15,149 nucleotides of DNA from an uncultured Verrucomicrobiota bacterium (GCA_903925515.1 CAIYFP010000394.1:1-15149); one strand, 5' to 3'. Positions 1 to 11,800 are shown, numbered from the stretch's first letter. The notes: generated by a model from the sequence alone, not told the origin. Program-made: numbers and translations.

Positions 1-2819
1 CAGGACACGTTCACCGTCAACGACGACGCATCCGATTCGTCGTCGGCGATGGTGAAGACGACAGTGGCTGGGTTCCCTGACGAGTACACCACCTGGTCTG
101 GGATGGGTGCGATCGTCGGCGGCGTGTTGATGACCCGCATCATCAGGGCTACCTCCACCGTCTCCGACGCCACCGTGCCGTTCAGCACCTTGTAGCTGAA
201 CGAGTCCGAGCCCGCGAAGCCCGTGTTCGCCGTGAACGTCACCTGGCCCGCGGCGGGATCGGACAGCTTGCCGTTGGCAGGCCCTCGGACAATGGCGTAG
301 GTCAAACCCGAAGCGCCTGACGTGTCCAGATTGAAGGCCGGCAGCGCAATGGGATAGCTCCGGACCTTCGTCGGAACGGCTACCACCGAAAGGTTCGACA
401 GGTCCGTCACGCGCGCCACGGCGCCCCGGAAGATCCCGTCCATCAGATCCCCCTTCGTTCCGATGTTCTCAAGGCGCGGCCAGTCCCCCTCGTCCGCACG
501 CCAGTAACCGAGCAGACTGTCGATTCCCGTCGTCACCAGAGATGAACCCCCATTCGACAGGAGCTCCTCGGCGCTGCGGGCGACCCGCCACAACCGCAGT
601 TCCTGGGCGGCCCCGTTCAGATACCGCGCGTCCGCCGTGCCCCCGAGGTACAACGAACCCGTCCCCGAATAGCCCTGCGTCACCGTGTCTTGGGTCACCT
701 GGAAACCGTCGCGGTAGATGCGACGCCGCCCGGTCGTTGCGTCGTATGTCGCCGCCCAATGATGCCAGTCCGTGTCCGTGTACGGAGCCGGCGACATCAA
801 CCCTAGCCCGTCAGCCCCGGCAAACCCGAACTTGATGCGATCGTCCGCCTGCACCCCGAAGAACACCCCGTTGGTGCCCTGGACGAAAAACGGCGCCATG
901 ACACCCGACAGGTGCCGCTTCGCCCACAATTCGACCGTGAAGCTCTTGCCCGCGATGCCGGGATCGCCCGCGACCGCCATGCCCGTGCCCGCGAAATCCA
1001 CACCGCGCGAAGTGCCGATCAGGGGCTTGTCCGCAACGGCCGAGACGGTGACGGCGAACGAGGCCGTCTTCGACGCCCCGTCCTCGTTGGTCAGCGACAA
1101 CTGGATCATCGCCGGGTTGTTGCCGAACACGGCCGAATTGGCGTTCGGCTTGAGCGTCAACATCAACTGGGCGTTCGTCCCCTTTCCGTCATACGTGATG
1201 ACCGGGGTGGCCACCAACTCCGGCAGCGAGGACGTCGCCGTCAGGGACAACGCCTGAACCTTTTCCGGATCACCATCCGCAATCCCGCGGATCGTGAGGG
1301 TCGTCGGGGCGCTGTCCTCATCGATCGTCAGATCATTCGGCACGACGAAGTCGGGCGCCGCCACCGAGACGTTGAAAGTCCGTTGAAGGCTCAAACCACC
1401 CTGGTCCCGCACGGTCACCGTCACCAGAGTGCTGCCCGACTGTCCACGCACCGATCTCAGACGAAGTGTTCCAAAGGCGTTGGGCGAGGTGTAATCGACC
1501 ACCGGATCGGGAACGAGACCCTTGTTCGCCGAACTGGCGGTGACCGTCAGCAGTTGGTCGTCTCCCAACCCGGCCGTGATCCCGGAGAGGTTCACCAGGG
1601 TGTCATCCACCTTGTTCATCTTCAGCACCAACTCGGGGACTGCATCCAGTGTGGGAGGATGATTAACCTTGTTGACCGTGTGCTGGAAGGTCTTGGTCGT
1701 CGGTGGTTTCAGGATCCCCCATGTAAAGGAGACCGTGATCGTCGCGGTACCCGTCTTACCCACAGGAGGTGTGAAGGAAAGACGGCCATCAGAGACGCTG
1801 ATGGGCCCCGTGAGCAAAGGATCACTGGAGGTCGCCACGGTTCCTTTCAGGGCGTAGCCGGCAGGGTCCGAGATCGGCAGATCCCTCTCGAACTTAACCC
1901 CCTCATCGCTGCTGGAATTGGCGATATCGCCCATCGTGGCCCAAACCGTCGGATAAATCCGAACCCGACCAACGTACACCCGTTGAGAATCATCGATGAT
2001 AGTGTCGGAACCACGGGAATGACTTTTTCCACCCACAGAGAAGTTCCACACCTCAAGCGGCCAGAGCCACGAATTGGGGTAGGTAGCCATGTTGTCGGGA
2101 AAGACAGTCGTGTCCGCGACTTTCGTCTCCGCACCGGTGACGGGGTGAATCGAATAGAACCAGATGTTGAAGGCCCCAACACCGGTGCCTCCATTCAGCA
2201 ATCCAAATATCCTGCACCGGTGGGACTTCAAGTGATCGCCCATAAAACCCAAATCAAGGTCCGATCCTGAGAGCTTTTGGCCCTTCCAATTGACCCAACC
2301 GACACCATACCCGTTCTCGACACGAACAACGACCGCCAGTCCTTCATGGTTGCCCTCTCCGAACCCATTTTTGAACCCGACGTTCTGGGTGGTGTCAGGG
2401 GCATAATTGAAACTGATGGAGGTCGATGCGTCGGAAAAACCGCCTTGGACCACCTTGAAATCAACCTCAGATTGGAAAGCGACCAATTTCCGTCCGCTTA
2501 GGGCAGTGGGAGCTCTAAAGGTCAGAAGCCCTTGTTCCCGGCCGTGGAGCAACCGGCTGAGGTAGTACTTGGCAAACGGATTGGATTGATCGACGGAATT
2601 ATCGTTCGACAGCTCCAACCCAGAGGCGTTGCCGGCAGCCTCAAATTTGCCCTTATAGGTTTTATGCGCGGCTCCTTCCTCCTGGAAAAACCAATCCACA
2701 GCCATCGCCTGGAACCCGGAGAGGAGGAACACAAGGGCAGCCAGCAGAGCGTGTGCCGTGGGCACGGTACCCTGTGAACGGGTGAAACAGGGAACTGAAC
2801 GGCTTGAGGTGTGGCTCAT
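1..2819 (-). CDS. Secreted multidomain protein with LamG-like and cadherin-like modules (partial, runs off left edge)
   Basis: I translated this frame by hand. It is open from the ATG at 2819 to base 1, giving 939 codons with no stop, so the C-terminus is missing. A signal peptide is visible: an Arg-containing n-region, then AHALLAALVFLLSGF, then a likely cleavage after QAMA (about residue 42). Residues about 44-310 form a beta-rich ConA-like region (SISFNYAP, HEGLAVVVRVENG). Residues about 385-490 and 490-597 are cadherin-like modules of the same type as in the upstream giant gene (HPPTLDAVPE, TVTASS, VPDPVVDYTSP). Residues about 600-755 are a LamG-like ConA fold (FTVELWAKR, TDTDWHHWAATYD, LRLWRVARS). 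Residues about 818-897 are a Big_9-like repeat (GPANGKL, FAGSDSFSYKV), and another repeat starts at the edge. I chose the ATG at 2819 for its GGAG site. In-frame ATGs at 2852 and 2870 are alternatives. Role inferred: exported carbohydrate-binding or adhesive protein. No catalytic domain is visible. Confidence 0.88.
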   Translation of the reverse strand, partial: MSHTSSRSVPCFTRSQGTVPTAHALLAALVFLLSGFQAMAVDWFFQEEGAAHKTYKGKFEAAGNASGLELSNDNSVDQSNPFAKYYLSRLLHGREQGLLTFRAPTALSGRKLVAFQSEVDFKVVQGGFSDASTSISFNYAPDTTQNVGFKNGFGEGNHEGLAVVVRVENGYGVGWVNWKGQKLSGSDLDLGFMGDHLKSHRCRIFGLLNGGTGVGAFNIWFYSIHPVTGAETKVADTTVFPDNMATYPNSWLWPLEVWNFSVGGKSHSRGSDTIIDDSQRVYVGRVRIYPTVWATMGDIANSSSDEGVKFERDLPISDPAGYALKGTVATSSDPLLTGPISVSDGRLSFTPPVGKTGTATITVSFTWGILKPPTTKTFQHTVNKVNHPPTLDAVPELVLKMNKVDDTLVNLSGITAGLGDDQLLTVTASSANKGLVPDPVVDYTSPNAFGTLRLRSVRGQSGSTLVTVTVRDQGGLSLQRTFNVSVAAPDFVVPNDLTIDEDSAPTTLTIRGIADGDPEKVQALSLTATSSLPELVATPVITYDGKGTNAQLMLTLKPNANSAVFGNNPAMIQLSLTNEDGASKTASFAVTVSAVADKPLIGTSRGVDFAGTGMAVAGDPGIAGKSFTVELWAKRHLSGVMAPFFVQGTNGVFFGVQADDRIKFGFAGADGLGLMSPAPYTDTDWHHWAATYDATTGRRRIYRDGFQVTQDTVTQGYSGTGSLYLGGTADARYLNGAAQELRLWRVARSAEELLSNGGSSLVTTGIDSLLGYWRADEGDWPRLENIGTKGDLMDGIFRGAVARVTDLSNLSVVAVPTKVRSYPIALPAFNLDTSGASGLTYAIVRGPANGKLSDPAAGQVTFTANTGFAGSDSFSYKVLNGTVASETVEVALMMRVINTPPTIAPIPDQVVYSSGNPATVVFTIADDESDASSLTVNVS

Positions 2820-2826
2820 GGCAGGA

Positions 2827-2830
2827 CTCC
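2827..2830 (-). promoter_or_regulatory. Ribosome binding site deciding the start at 2819
   Basis: GGAG on the minus strand lies 7 bases before the ATG at 2819. The two upstream in-frame ATGs (2852, 2870) have no comparable site. The ATG at 2870 overlaps the stop codon of the giant gene (ATGA), so coupled translation from there remains possible. Confidence 0.55.
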
Positions 2831-2866
2831 AGGAAGAATCATCGGGATGCATGGCGTGGCGGGAGT

Positions 2867-5800
2867 TCATGGGTTGGCGTTGTCCAGTGCACCGACGGAC
2901 AGGATGCGTTTGATGTGGAAGGTGCCGCGGGCCGTGATGGGAGTGCGATGGAGACCCTCCACCACCTCCTCGTAGATGCCCTCGATCTCGTCATGGCCCA
3001 TGGAAGGGTTGGTCGTGGACCCCTGCCCCTCGGAGACGCTCAGCGTGACCGTGCGGGTCACCGCATAGGCCTCCGCCTTGAAGACCCGGAAGCTCGCGTC
3101 GAGGTTGTCATGGTCCGGATGGTAGCGGTGCTTGAACGGGTTGACGGTCGCTTCGGACCCCAACACCCACCGGGCCTTCATCGTGCGGCCGAGAGCGAAC
3201 GTCTCGTCAAACGGGATGCCATTGGTATTGGACATCGGGAAGAACGGCGTGGAGAACCGGCGTCCCACCAGATCCCGTCCCCGGGCCGCCACCCCCTGAT
3301 ACTGGGAGAACGTGGTCGAATCGGTGAGCAACACGGGTTGGCCGCCCGGATCCGCCGTGCCCAACGCGGGCGGTTTCGAGAGCAGCGTCACCTGTTGCAG
3401 CAGACGACACACGCCCTGCATGTCGGCGTGGAGCAGGATCGGGAGGTCGAAGGGATCCCGGACCGGCGTGGGGCGGCTGCCCACCACCACGTTCTTCACC
3501 TGGGTCGAGGCCTGCTGAACCAGGTTCGTGACCCCGTCCACCACGTTGGTGACCACGTTGACCACGTAGTTCGTGGTCACCCCATTGACCTCGCTCACAT
3601 GGGTGATGCTGACCGTGCCAACCCACAGCCCCACCGGATTGAACGGAACCGCAGCCACAGCCCCCGCGCTCGCCTCGTCCCGTTCCACCGTCAGAGGAAT
3701 GCGATGAATGGCGCCGCCGCCCTTCACCTCAACGATCCCCTGATAGACGAGGTCTTGAACGCGGGCGCGGGCGGGTGCCAGACGGATCGTTCGACGGGAG
3801 TAGCCCCTGGCCGAGATGGGAAAGCTGTTGGGCAGGTCGCGCCATTGACTGCCCTCCTGCGGCGTGAATTCGCTGACCTTCAACGGCAACGACTGGTCCG
3901 TCAGGATATGACCGAGAGTTGCATTGCCCAAGGCGCCGGCCTGGGTGGAGGAGTCGCGATAACTAACCTGCATCTGCTGGTCCGCTCCGCCCAGTCCGAA
4001 GGTCATCTCGGTGATGCCTTGGAACGACAGCTCGACCGGGGCCACGAAGTCACTGGAACCTCGTGTGTACACCCAGTAGGCCTCGCCGCTGCGCAATTCG
4101 TTGGTCGCCCCCAGCGCCGACCAGACGCCGTCGCTCCCCAGCCGGAACAGCCCGCGCGGCGCGCCCGCCGTCCGGTCATAGTGGGCTTCCGAACCCCAGA
4201 GGAACTGGGCCACCGTCACTCCGGGCAGGAATTGTCCCGGGCTTGCAGGATCCGCGTCGGCGGGCTCCACCGGGAATCCGGACAGGGTGTAGCCATCGGT
4301 CGCCCAACGCGGCTTCTGGTAACCCGGCTTGCCTGAGATGCTGAGGACGACCTCCTGGGTTCCCCCGAGGTGCACCAGATAGGCCTCATGCCGGAAGACG
4401 CGCATCAGGTTGTTCTGGAAATTCGCCGCGTTCGCCGGCGGCAGGTGCACCTGCCACTTGGTCGTGTCGAGTTCCGTCTCGCTCTGATCCGCGACGAACT
4501 TCGGACCATTACCCGGATCCGACCAGCGCCAGACGCTGGTGTAGGGGATGTTGGTGAAGACGTTGCCAACCAAGTTGTCGTCAGGCTGCACCAGCAGGAA
4601 CATCGCGTTCCATCCGGGCTTCAGCCTCACCTCCTGGAGGAAGGCATGGCCCGTCGAAAGGACCGGCACCGGCGGCGGGAAGACGTCGAGCCGGAACTTG
4701 TTGGTCACCTCGCCGAAGGCGTTCCCCACCACAACCGCGACCTCCGTGCCCACGGCGGCGGTCAGGTTGGTCAATTGCAGCACCGATCCGCTGACGTCGG
4801 TTTGCAGGCCGCCTCCGATGTACCAGCGGTACGTGAGGGAACCGCTGCCGTTGGCCCGCACCGAGAAGCTGGCCGCCCCGCCCGCATCGACCTTGGCATC
4901 ACCGGAGGCCGACGCAATGGACGGGGGCTGCTGGACGGTGACGCTGGCCAAGCGGCTGGTCACGGAGCCGGCGAGGTTCGTGGCGACGAGGTAGTAGCTG
5001 CCCACATGGGATTCCCTGAGGAGGCCGAGGCTTAGGACATTGGTGTTCTCGACGGCGAGGGGAACGTTGTTGCGGTACCAGGTGAAGCGCATGGGTTGGG
5101 TCCCATCCACCACGGTTTCCATGCGCATCGCGGCCACCCGTTCCACCCCGGCAAGGTCCTGCGGCTGCTGCACCAACATCGGCGGCTCGACGACCCACAG
5201 CTCCGCGACGTCGCTTTCCAGCGTGTCGTCCCGGTCCTTGACCTCGGCCCGGTAGCTGCCGGCATGGGCCACCGTGACCGACGTCAGGGTCAGGTTCGTC
5301 GAGGTGGCATCGGGGATGGGGCGATCGTTGAGATACCATTGGACGGACAGGGGCGCGTTGCCTCGGAAGCGGAGCGACAAGGTGGTGGTGCCGCCCAAGG
5401 CGACCGCCCGATCCAGCGGTTGGTGGGTGATCCTCAAGGGCACATCCACGAGGAAGTTGGCCGGCTGCGACCAGACAACCCCGTTGCCGTTCTCGATGCG
5501 GACCTTGTAGGCGCCCGCGTCGGATTCCTCGACCCGGTTATAGATGAGTGTCGATTCCGTGGCCCCGTCGATGACGAGGTCGTCCTTGTACCATTGATAG
5601 GAGGTTGTCCCGCCGGTCTGTGCGGTGGCCGTGAAGACCTTCCGCTCGCCGAAAGTTTGGACACCACCCTCCGGTCCCTGGGCCAGGATGACCGGATGCA
5701 CCACCACGGGCGTGTTGGTGAACTCCACCCGCAATCCCGTGAGGCTGCGGTCGCGTCCGGCGTCGGTCGTGTTGGTGACCACGAAGTCCAGCGTGTTCAA

Positions 5801-8800
5801 CGTCGGCAACACCGACAGGCTCGGCGTGGTCAGGGCGGGTTCCGTGCCCGTGGTGATGTTGAGGAGGACAGAGCCCCCTTGGTCGCCATAGTCAGCCACA
5901 CGGATCTGGTATTCCGTGCCGGACACGGCGGTGAACGTTACAAGACTCGTGTTGCCGAAACCGCTCCAGTCGTCGTCGTTGGAGGCCACTTGGGTCAGGG
6001 AGGACAAAACGCTCCCGGAGTACACCCACAGAACGGTGTCAAACGTGCTGCCGTGGGTGTCGATCGAGACCGTTCCCGTCTTCGGCGCGGTCCATTTCCA
6101 CCAGACCGTCTTGCCGCCTTGTACCGGAGGCTCGCCCGTTTCCACGGTCGCCGTGGTGTTGGTGGCGAAGGCGGTCGCTTTCCAGAAGGTGTTGCCCACG
6201 GCCCCACGGTTGGCGAAGGCATCCGCTCCGATCGCGCCCGAGCCTTGAAGCCGGAGCTCGAGTCCGACCGCCCCCTGTTCCTCGGCAAGTCCGTCCACAT
6301 ACAGTTGATACTCCCGGCCCGCGGTCGCGCTGAACGAGACCACCCGAACAATGCTCGGATCCCCACCCCCCCCAGCCGAACCCGCCAGCAGCGTGGGCGT
6401 TGACAACTCCGCCCCCTCGAACACACCGAGGATGATCGGGATGGTGCTTCCCGTGCTGCGGACAAAGAACTGTCCGTTGGTCGGCGCCACCCACCGCCAC
6501 CAGATCGAGCCGGCGGTACCGTGCATCGCCGACGAGGCAACCCAGGGCTCCCCCGTCTCGGACGAAGCCCCCGTCGTGTCGCCCGCCGCCACAAGATCCG
6601 TCACCGATGGCAAGATGCCCCGGTCCACGAAGCGGTCTGCGCCGCGGGTGTTGGTGAACTGGAAGTCAAAGGACTTGAAGGCGTTGGACACGATCCCCGT
6701 GACCGCCGGCAGATCCACGCCGTTCAGGCGAATCGCCGACACGGTGTCATCGGCCGCCACCTGGCCCGCGATGCGGACCGTGTTCAGGTCGATCCCGGTC
6801 AGGTCGAATGTCGTTCGGTACACGAAGGGCATGCCCGCCTCGATCAAGCGAGAACTGGGACTGATCCACGCGGACTTGGTTCCGCCCTCGATCCACGGGG
6901 GTGTCGGATACTGGCCGGCACTGACCACGGCGACGGCCGACCCGGTGATGGGCGAGGGATCGATGAGGGTGTAGTGGGGGTCGCTGGAGCGGTCGCGGAG
7001 TCGGACGCCGCTGTTGTCCACGCCCGTGTTAAACAGCGTCGCCAACGACGACAGCAACCGGAGCGTGACGGGGGTCGTCGTGAACTCCGTCGCGCGGACG
7101 TTGACCCGGAGGCTGTAGTTGGCCACGGCGGCCAGCGTGGCGGAGGGGATGGTCAAGGAGGAGGATGTCGAGCCGGAGATCGCGATGCCATCCTTGAACC
7201 ACTGGTAGGAGGGCGACAGGCCTGTGGGCGTCGATACTTGGGCCGTGAACTGGGCCTGTTGCGTGGGCCAGACGGCGGTGCGCGTCGGCGGTTGCACCAC
7301 CGAGAGGTAGGCCGTGGCCGTGGGATACACGTTCCCGGTGTTCGAGTTGAACACCTGCACCCTGTATGCGGCGGCGTCGGTGGCGGCGACGGATGCCAAC
7401 GAGTAGGTGGTATTGGTCGCGCCCGGGATTTCAGTGCCGTTCTTGAACCACTTGTAGGTCAACCCAAGGCCGCTTGCCGTCACGCTGAAGCTGGCCGGGA
7501 ACCCGCTTTGCACCACGAGGTCCGCAGGGGCCGTCGTGATGGAGGGGGGGACCGGACCGACGGCCACCGAGAATTGCCGGACCAAGGTGTCACTGCCCCA
7601 GTAGTTCGTGCCGCCGTTGTCCTTGGCCGTCACCGTCACGACAACCGTGCCCGTCTTGTTGGTCACCGGCGTGAATTGCAATGTGCCGGTCGAAGCGCCC
7701 GCCGTGTACTGGACCGAGGGCGTCGGGATAATCGTCGTGTCGCTGGACGATGCCGTGATGGTGATCGTTTGCCCGGTTTCCACCCCCGTGCCAATGCCGG
7801 TGAGGTTCACGACTTGCTGGGAAGGAGGCGTGCTGGTGACCGCGATGTTGGGGATGGCATCCAGTGTCGGCGGATCGTTGATCGGCAGCACCGTCACCGC
7901 CAACTGACGCTCGATCGTGTCCACACCGCCCAACGCCGTGCCCCCAGTGTCCTGCACCTTCACCGTAAGGACCACCGATCCGGCCGCATTCGTCGGGGTG
8001 GTGGTGAAGGCCATCGCCCCCGAACTCTGGGGACTCGTGTAACGGAGGGCCGGTGTTCCGATCACGGACGGGTTCGACGACGTCGCCGTGACCTTGAGGG
8101 TCTGCGTTCCGCCGTCACCATCGCCAATCCCCGTGAGCGGGACGGTGATGGCCGTGGCAACGGGCGGGAGGCTTGCTGTGGAGGAACCGGCCAGCATGCG
8201 GCTGATCTTGACGTCGTCGATGGTCTGGCGCGCATTCAATCCACCGGTTCGCGCGGCCCATCCAAACCGCCATCCGGTCGCCGGCTTCAATGTCGTCTGA
8301 ACCTTGTCGAACACCGTCACCCCATTGTATGTCACGGTGACCTTCATGTCCGACGTCAGCGTCACGACCACCTCCCGCATGTCCGTCAGGGAACCGATGT
8401 TGTAGGCGTTGTAGGGCGTGGTGGCGACCGAGGTCCCTCCCACCGCGAGGTACGCTTGGGGGGGACCGAGTGTATAGATGCCAAATCCGACGGACAACCC
8501 CGTGCCAATTCCCTTCTCGGCGTCGCCCACGACCACCGTCGCGGGATCGTTCGGCAGGAAGTTGAAGCTCATGCCGTCCGCCGGGATGGAGGTGCCGCTG
8601 TCCATCAACATCTTGAATCGTGCCGTGAACGAGGTGACCACCTTGCCGGGGTCGAGGTCCTGCAAGAAGAAGGAACCCTTCTGCGCATTGACCGCCGGGG
8701 TCAGCTGGACCCGCCCGCTCGTCCCGCTGATGAACGTTGCATTGTCACGCAGCAACCCCCCGTGCTCCGTCGTGAAATCCTGGGAAAAATCCGTGGCCGC

Positions 8801-11800
8801 CACATCCGCCGGCATCGCCACGGGCGCAAGATAGGTCCGCTCGATCGTCACGTCGTCGATCGATTGCCGTGCATTCGATCCGCCGGTCCTCGAAGCCCAT
8901 CCGAACCGCCAGCCGGCCGTCGGCTTCAAGGTGGTCTGGACCTTGTCGAACAGCACCGTCCCGTTGTGGGTCACCGTGACCTTGCCGTCCGTGGTCATGG
9001 TTACCTCTACCAACGGCATGGCGGAGAGCGACCCGACCCCGTAGGGAGAGTAGGACGACTTGGTGGCCAACAAGACACCGCCCGCCTTGAGGACCACTTG
9101 GCTGGAGTAGATGCCGAAGCCCACGGAGAGCCCCGTGCCCACCCCTTGCTCGGCACCCTCCAATGACACAGCCGCCGCGTCCTCGGGGATGAAGTTGAAG
9201 CTGACGCCGTCCGCAGGCGGCGTCGTGCCTTGGTCCATCAGCATGCGGAAACGGGCTTTGAAAGAGGCCACCGCCTGGCCGGGGTCGAGATCCGGGAGGA
9301 AGAACCCACCCTTCTGCTGGTTGACAGCCGGGTTGAGTTGGATGCGGCCGTCCGTGCCACTGATGTGCGTCGCATTGCCCCGCAGCACCCCCCCGTGCTT
9401 CGTGGTGAAGTTCTCGGAGAAGCCCGTGGTCCGCGAAACCGTGACATCATCGATGGACTGGCGCGCGTTCGACCCGCCCGTGCGGCCCGCCCAGGCGAAC
9501 CTCCACCCGCTCGTCGGTTGCAACGTCGTCTGGACCTTGTCGAACAACACCGTCCCATTGTGTGTCACCGAGACCTTGCGGTCCGACGTCATCGTCACCA
9601 CCACCAGCGGCATGCTCGCCAAGGAACCCACCCCGTGGGCTTGGTAGGACGTTTTCGTCGCCAAGACGACCCCACCCGCCTTCAGGACCACCTGGCTGGA
9701 ATAGATGCCGAACCCGACGGACAACCCGGTGCCCACGCCTTGTTCGGCCTGGTCCAAGGTCACCGCGCCCGGATCTTCAGGCATGAAGTTGAAGCTGAGG
9801 CCGTCGGCCGGCGGGGTGGTCCCCTGATCCATCAACATGCGGAACTGAGCCGTGAACGCGGTCACGGACTGGCCAAGGTCGAGGTCCGGAAGGGAGAAGC
9901 CTCCCGACTTCCAGTTCTCCGCCGGCGTGACCTGAATGCGGCCGCTCGCTCCGCTGACGAACGACGCATCACCGCGCAACTGGCCTCCATGCGCCGTCGA
10001 GAAGTCATTCACAAGGTCCAGGCTGATGGGCGACGCACTCACCACCGCTCGCATGATCGAGAGATCATCGATCGAATGGCGCGCATAGGATCCACCCGTT
10101 CGTGCCGCCCAGCCAAACCGCCACCCCGCCGTCGGCTGCAACGTCGTCTGCACTTGGTCAAACAACACCGTCCCGTTGTGGATCACCGTGACCTTGCGGT
10201 CCGGCGACATGCTCACCTCCACCAACGGCATCGACGTTAGGGAACCCACCCCATAGGCCTGATAGTTGGACTTGGTTGCCAGCAACACCCCGCCGGCCCT
10301 CAAGAAGACCTGACTGGTGTGAATGCCAAACCCCACCGAAAGGCCCGTGCCAATACCTTGCTCGGCGTTGTTCAGGGTAACCGAGGACGTGTCCTCAGGC
10401 ATGAAGTTGAAGCTCACGCCATCGGCCGGCGGCGAGGTCCCTTGATCCATCACCATCCGGAATTGCGCACGGAACCCCACCACGGACTGGCCGGGGTCCA
10501 GGTCGGACAGGAAGAAGCCACCCGATTGCGTAGTTTGGCTGGGTGTGAGCTGGATCCGCCCGCTCGCCCCGCTGATGAACGTCGCATTCCCCCGCAACAA
10601 CCCGCCTTGCGCCGTCGAGAAGTCGTTCACCAGGTTCGAGTTCACCACGAACCCGTTTTCCAACATCGTCACCGAGGACAACGGATCCAAGGTGGGCGAG
10701 AAGTTCACCTTCACCACCGTCACCACAAACTGCCTTTGAACCGTGTCCACCCCGCCGTCCACCGTCCCGCCGTTGTCCTTCACCCTCACCGTCACGATCG
10801 CCGTCCCGAACCGGTTCGCCGCGCTTGTGACCGACAGGGTCCCCGTGGATTGCGGGCTCGTGTAAGTCACCGTCGGGTCCGGCACCAACGACGGATCGCT
10901 CGACGTCGCGGTCACCGTCAGCCCTTGCGTCCCGCCGTTGCCATCGGCAATGCCTGAAAGGCTCACCACGCTCGCCGCGCCGTTCATTGCACGAGTCAAC
11001 GCCGGGATGTCATTCAGCGTCGGAGCGTTGTTGAACGGCACCACCGTCACCGTTGCGTTGGCGCTCGTCACCGACCCCGCTGGATTGGAGACCACCACCG
11101 AGTAGCTCCCCGTGTCGTCCGAGATGATGCCCGAGACCGACAACTGGGCCGTAGCGCTGCCAGTGATGCGCGTCCCATCGGTCAAGGCAACGCCATCCTT
11201 TCGCCATGAGTAGGTGACCGGCTGCAGCGAACTCGCCGCCGCCACGCTCAACACCGCCGTCTTGCCCGGAGTCACCGATAGCCCGGATGGCTGGGTGGAG
11301 ATGAAGGGCGGTGCGTTGACCGTCACCGCCACCGAAGGACTGGATGCCGAGCCGTAAGGATTCGAGACGACGACCGTATAGGCCCCCCCCTGAAGCGCTG
11401 AGGCCGAGACCACCGAATAACTCGCCCCGGTGGCCCCGCTGATCGGGGTTCCATTCAGCGACCATTGGTAGGTCAAGGGCTGGGAACCCTTGGCCGAGAC
11501 GCTCAACTGGAACGGCTGCCCCCCCGCCACCGTCAGGTTTGTGGAAACACCCGTGATGGTCGGGAGCACCGGGACCGTCAGCGTCGCGCTCGTGCTGGTG
11601 CTTGTCCCGGCCGAGTTGGACAAGCGCACCGCGTATGCACCCTCGTCACTCTGGTCCACATTGGCGACCGTCAACGACAGCGTGTCCACGCCACTAAACC
11701 GTCCTCCATTCGTCAAAGCCACCCCATTGCGAAGCCACGCTATCGTCGTGCCCGGTCCACCGCCGCCGTCCGCCTTCAGTTTCAACGTCCCCCCCACCGC

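Noticed and set aside
2867..3100. PEP-CTERM or LPXTG anchor at the C-terminus of the giant protein
   Set aside because: There is no PEP or LPXTG motif, no C-terminal hydrophobic helix and no Arg-rich tail; the protein ends in LSVGALDNANP.
2804..4336. A 510-codon plus-strand frame, with similar ones at 912-2270, 5096-6403 and 9230-10240
   Set aside because: Same antisense shadow pattern: His/Arg/Gln-rich, low-complexity products. The minus-strand frames carry coherent domains.
6521..9166. An 881-codon open frame on the plus strand opposite the giant gene
   Set aside because: It is Arg/His/Gly/Asp-rich, has no recognisable domain, and lies antisense to clear Ig and lectin coding repeats. Such long shadows are expected opposite GC-rich, Thr/Val-rich genes.
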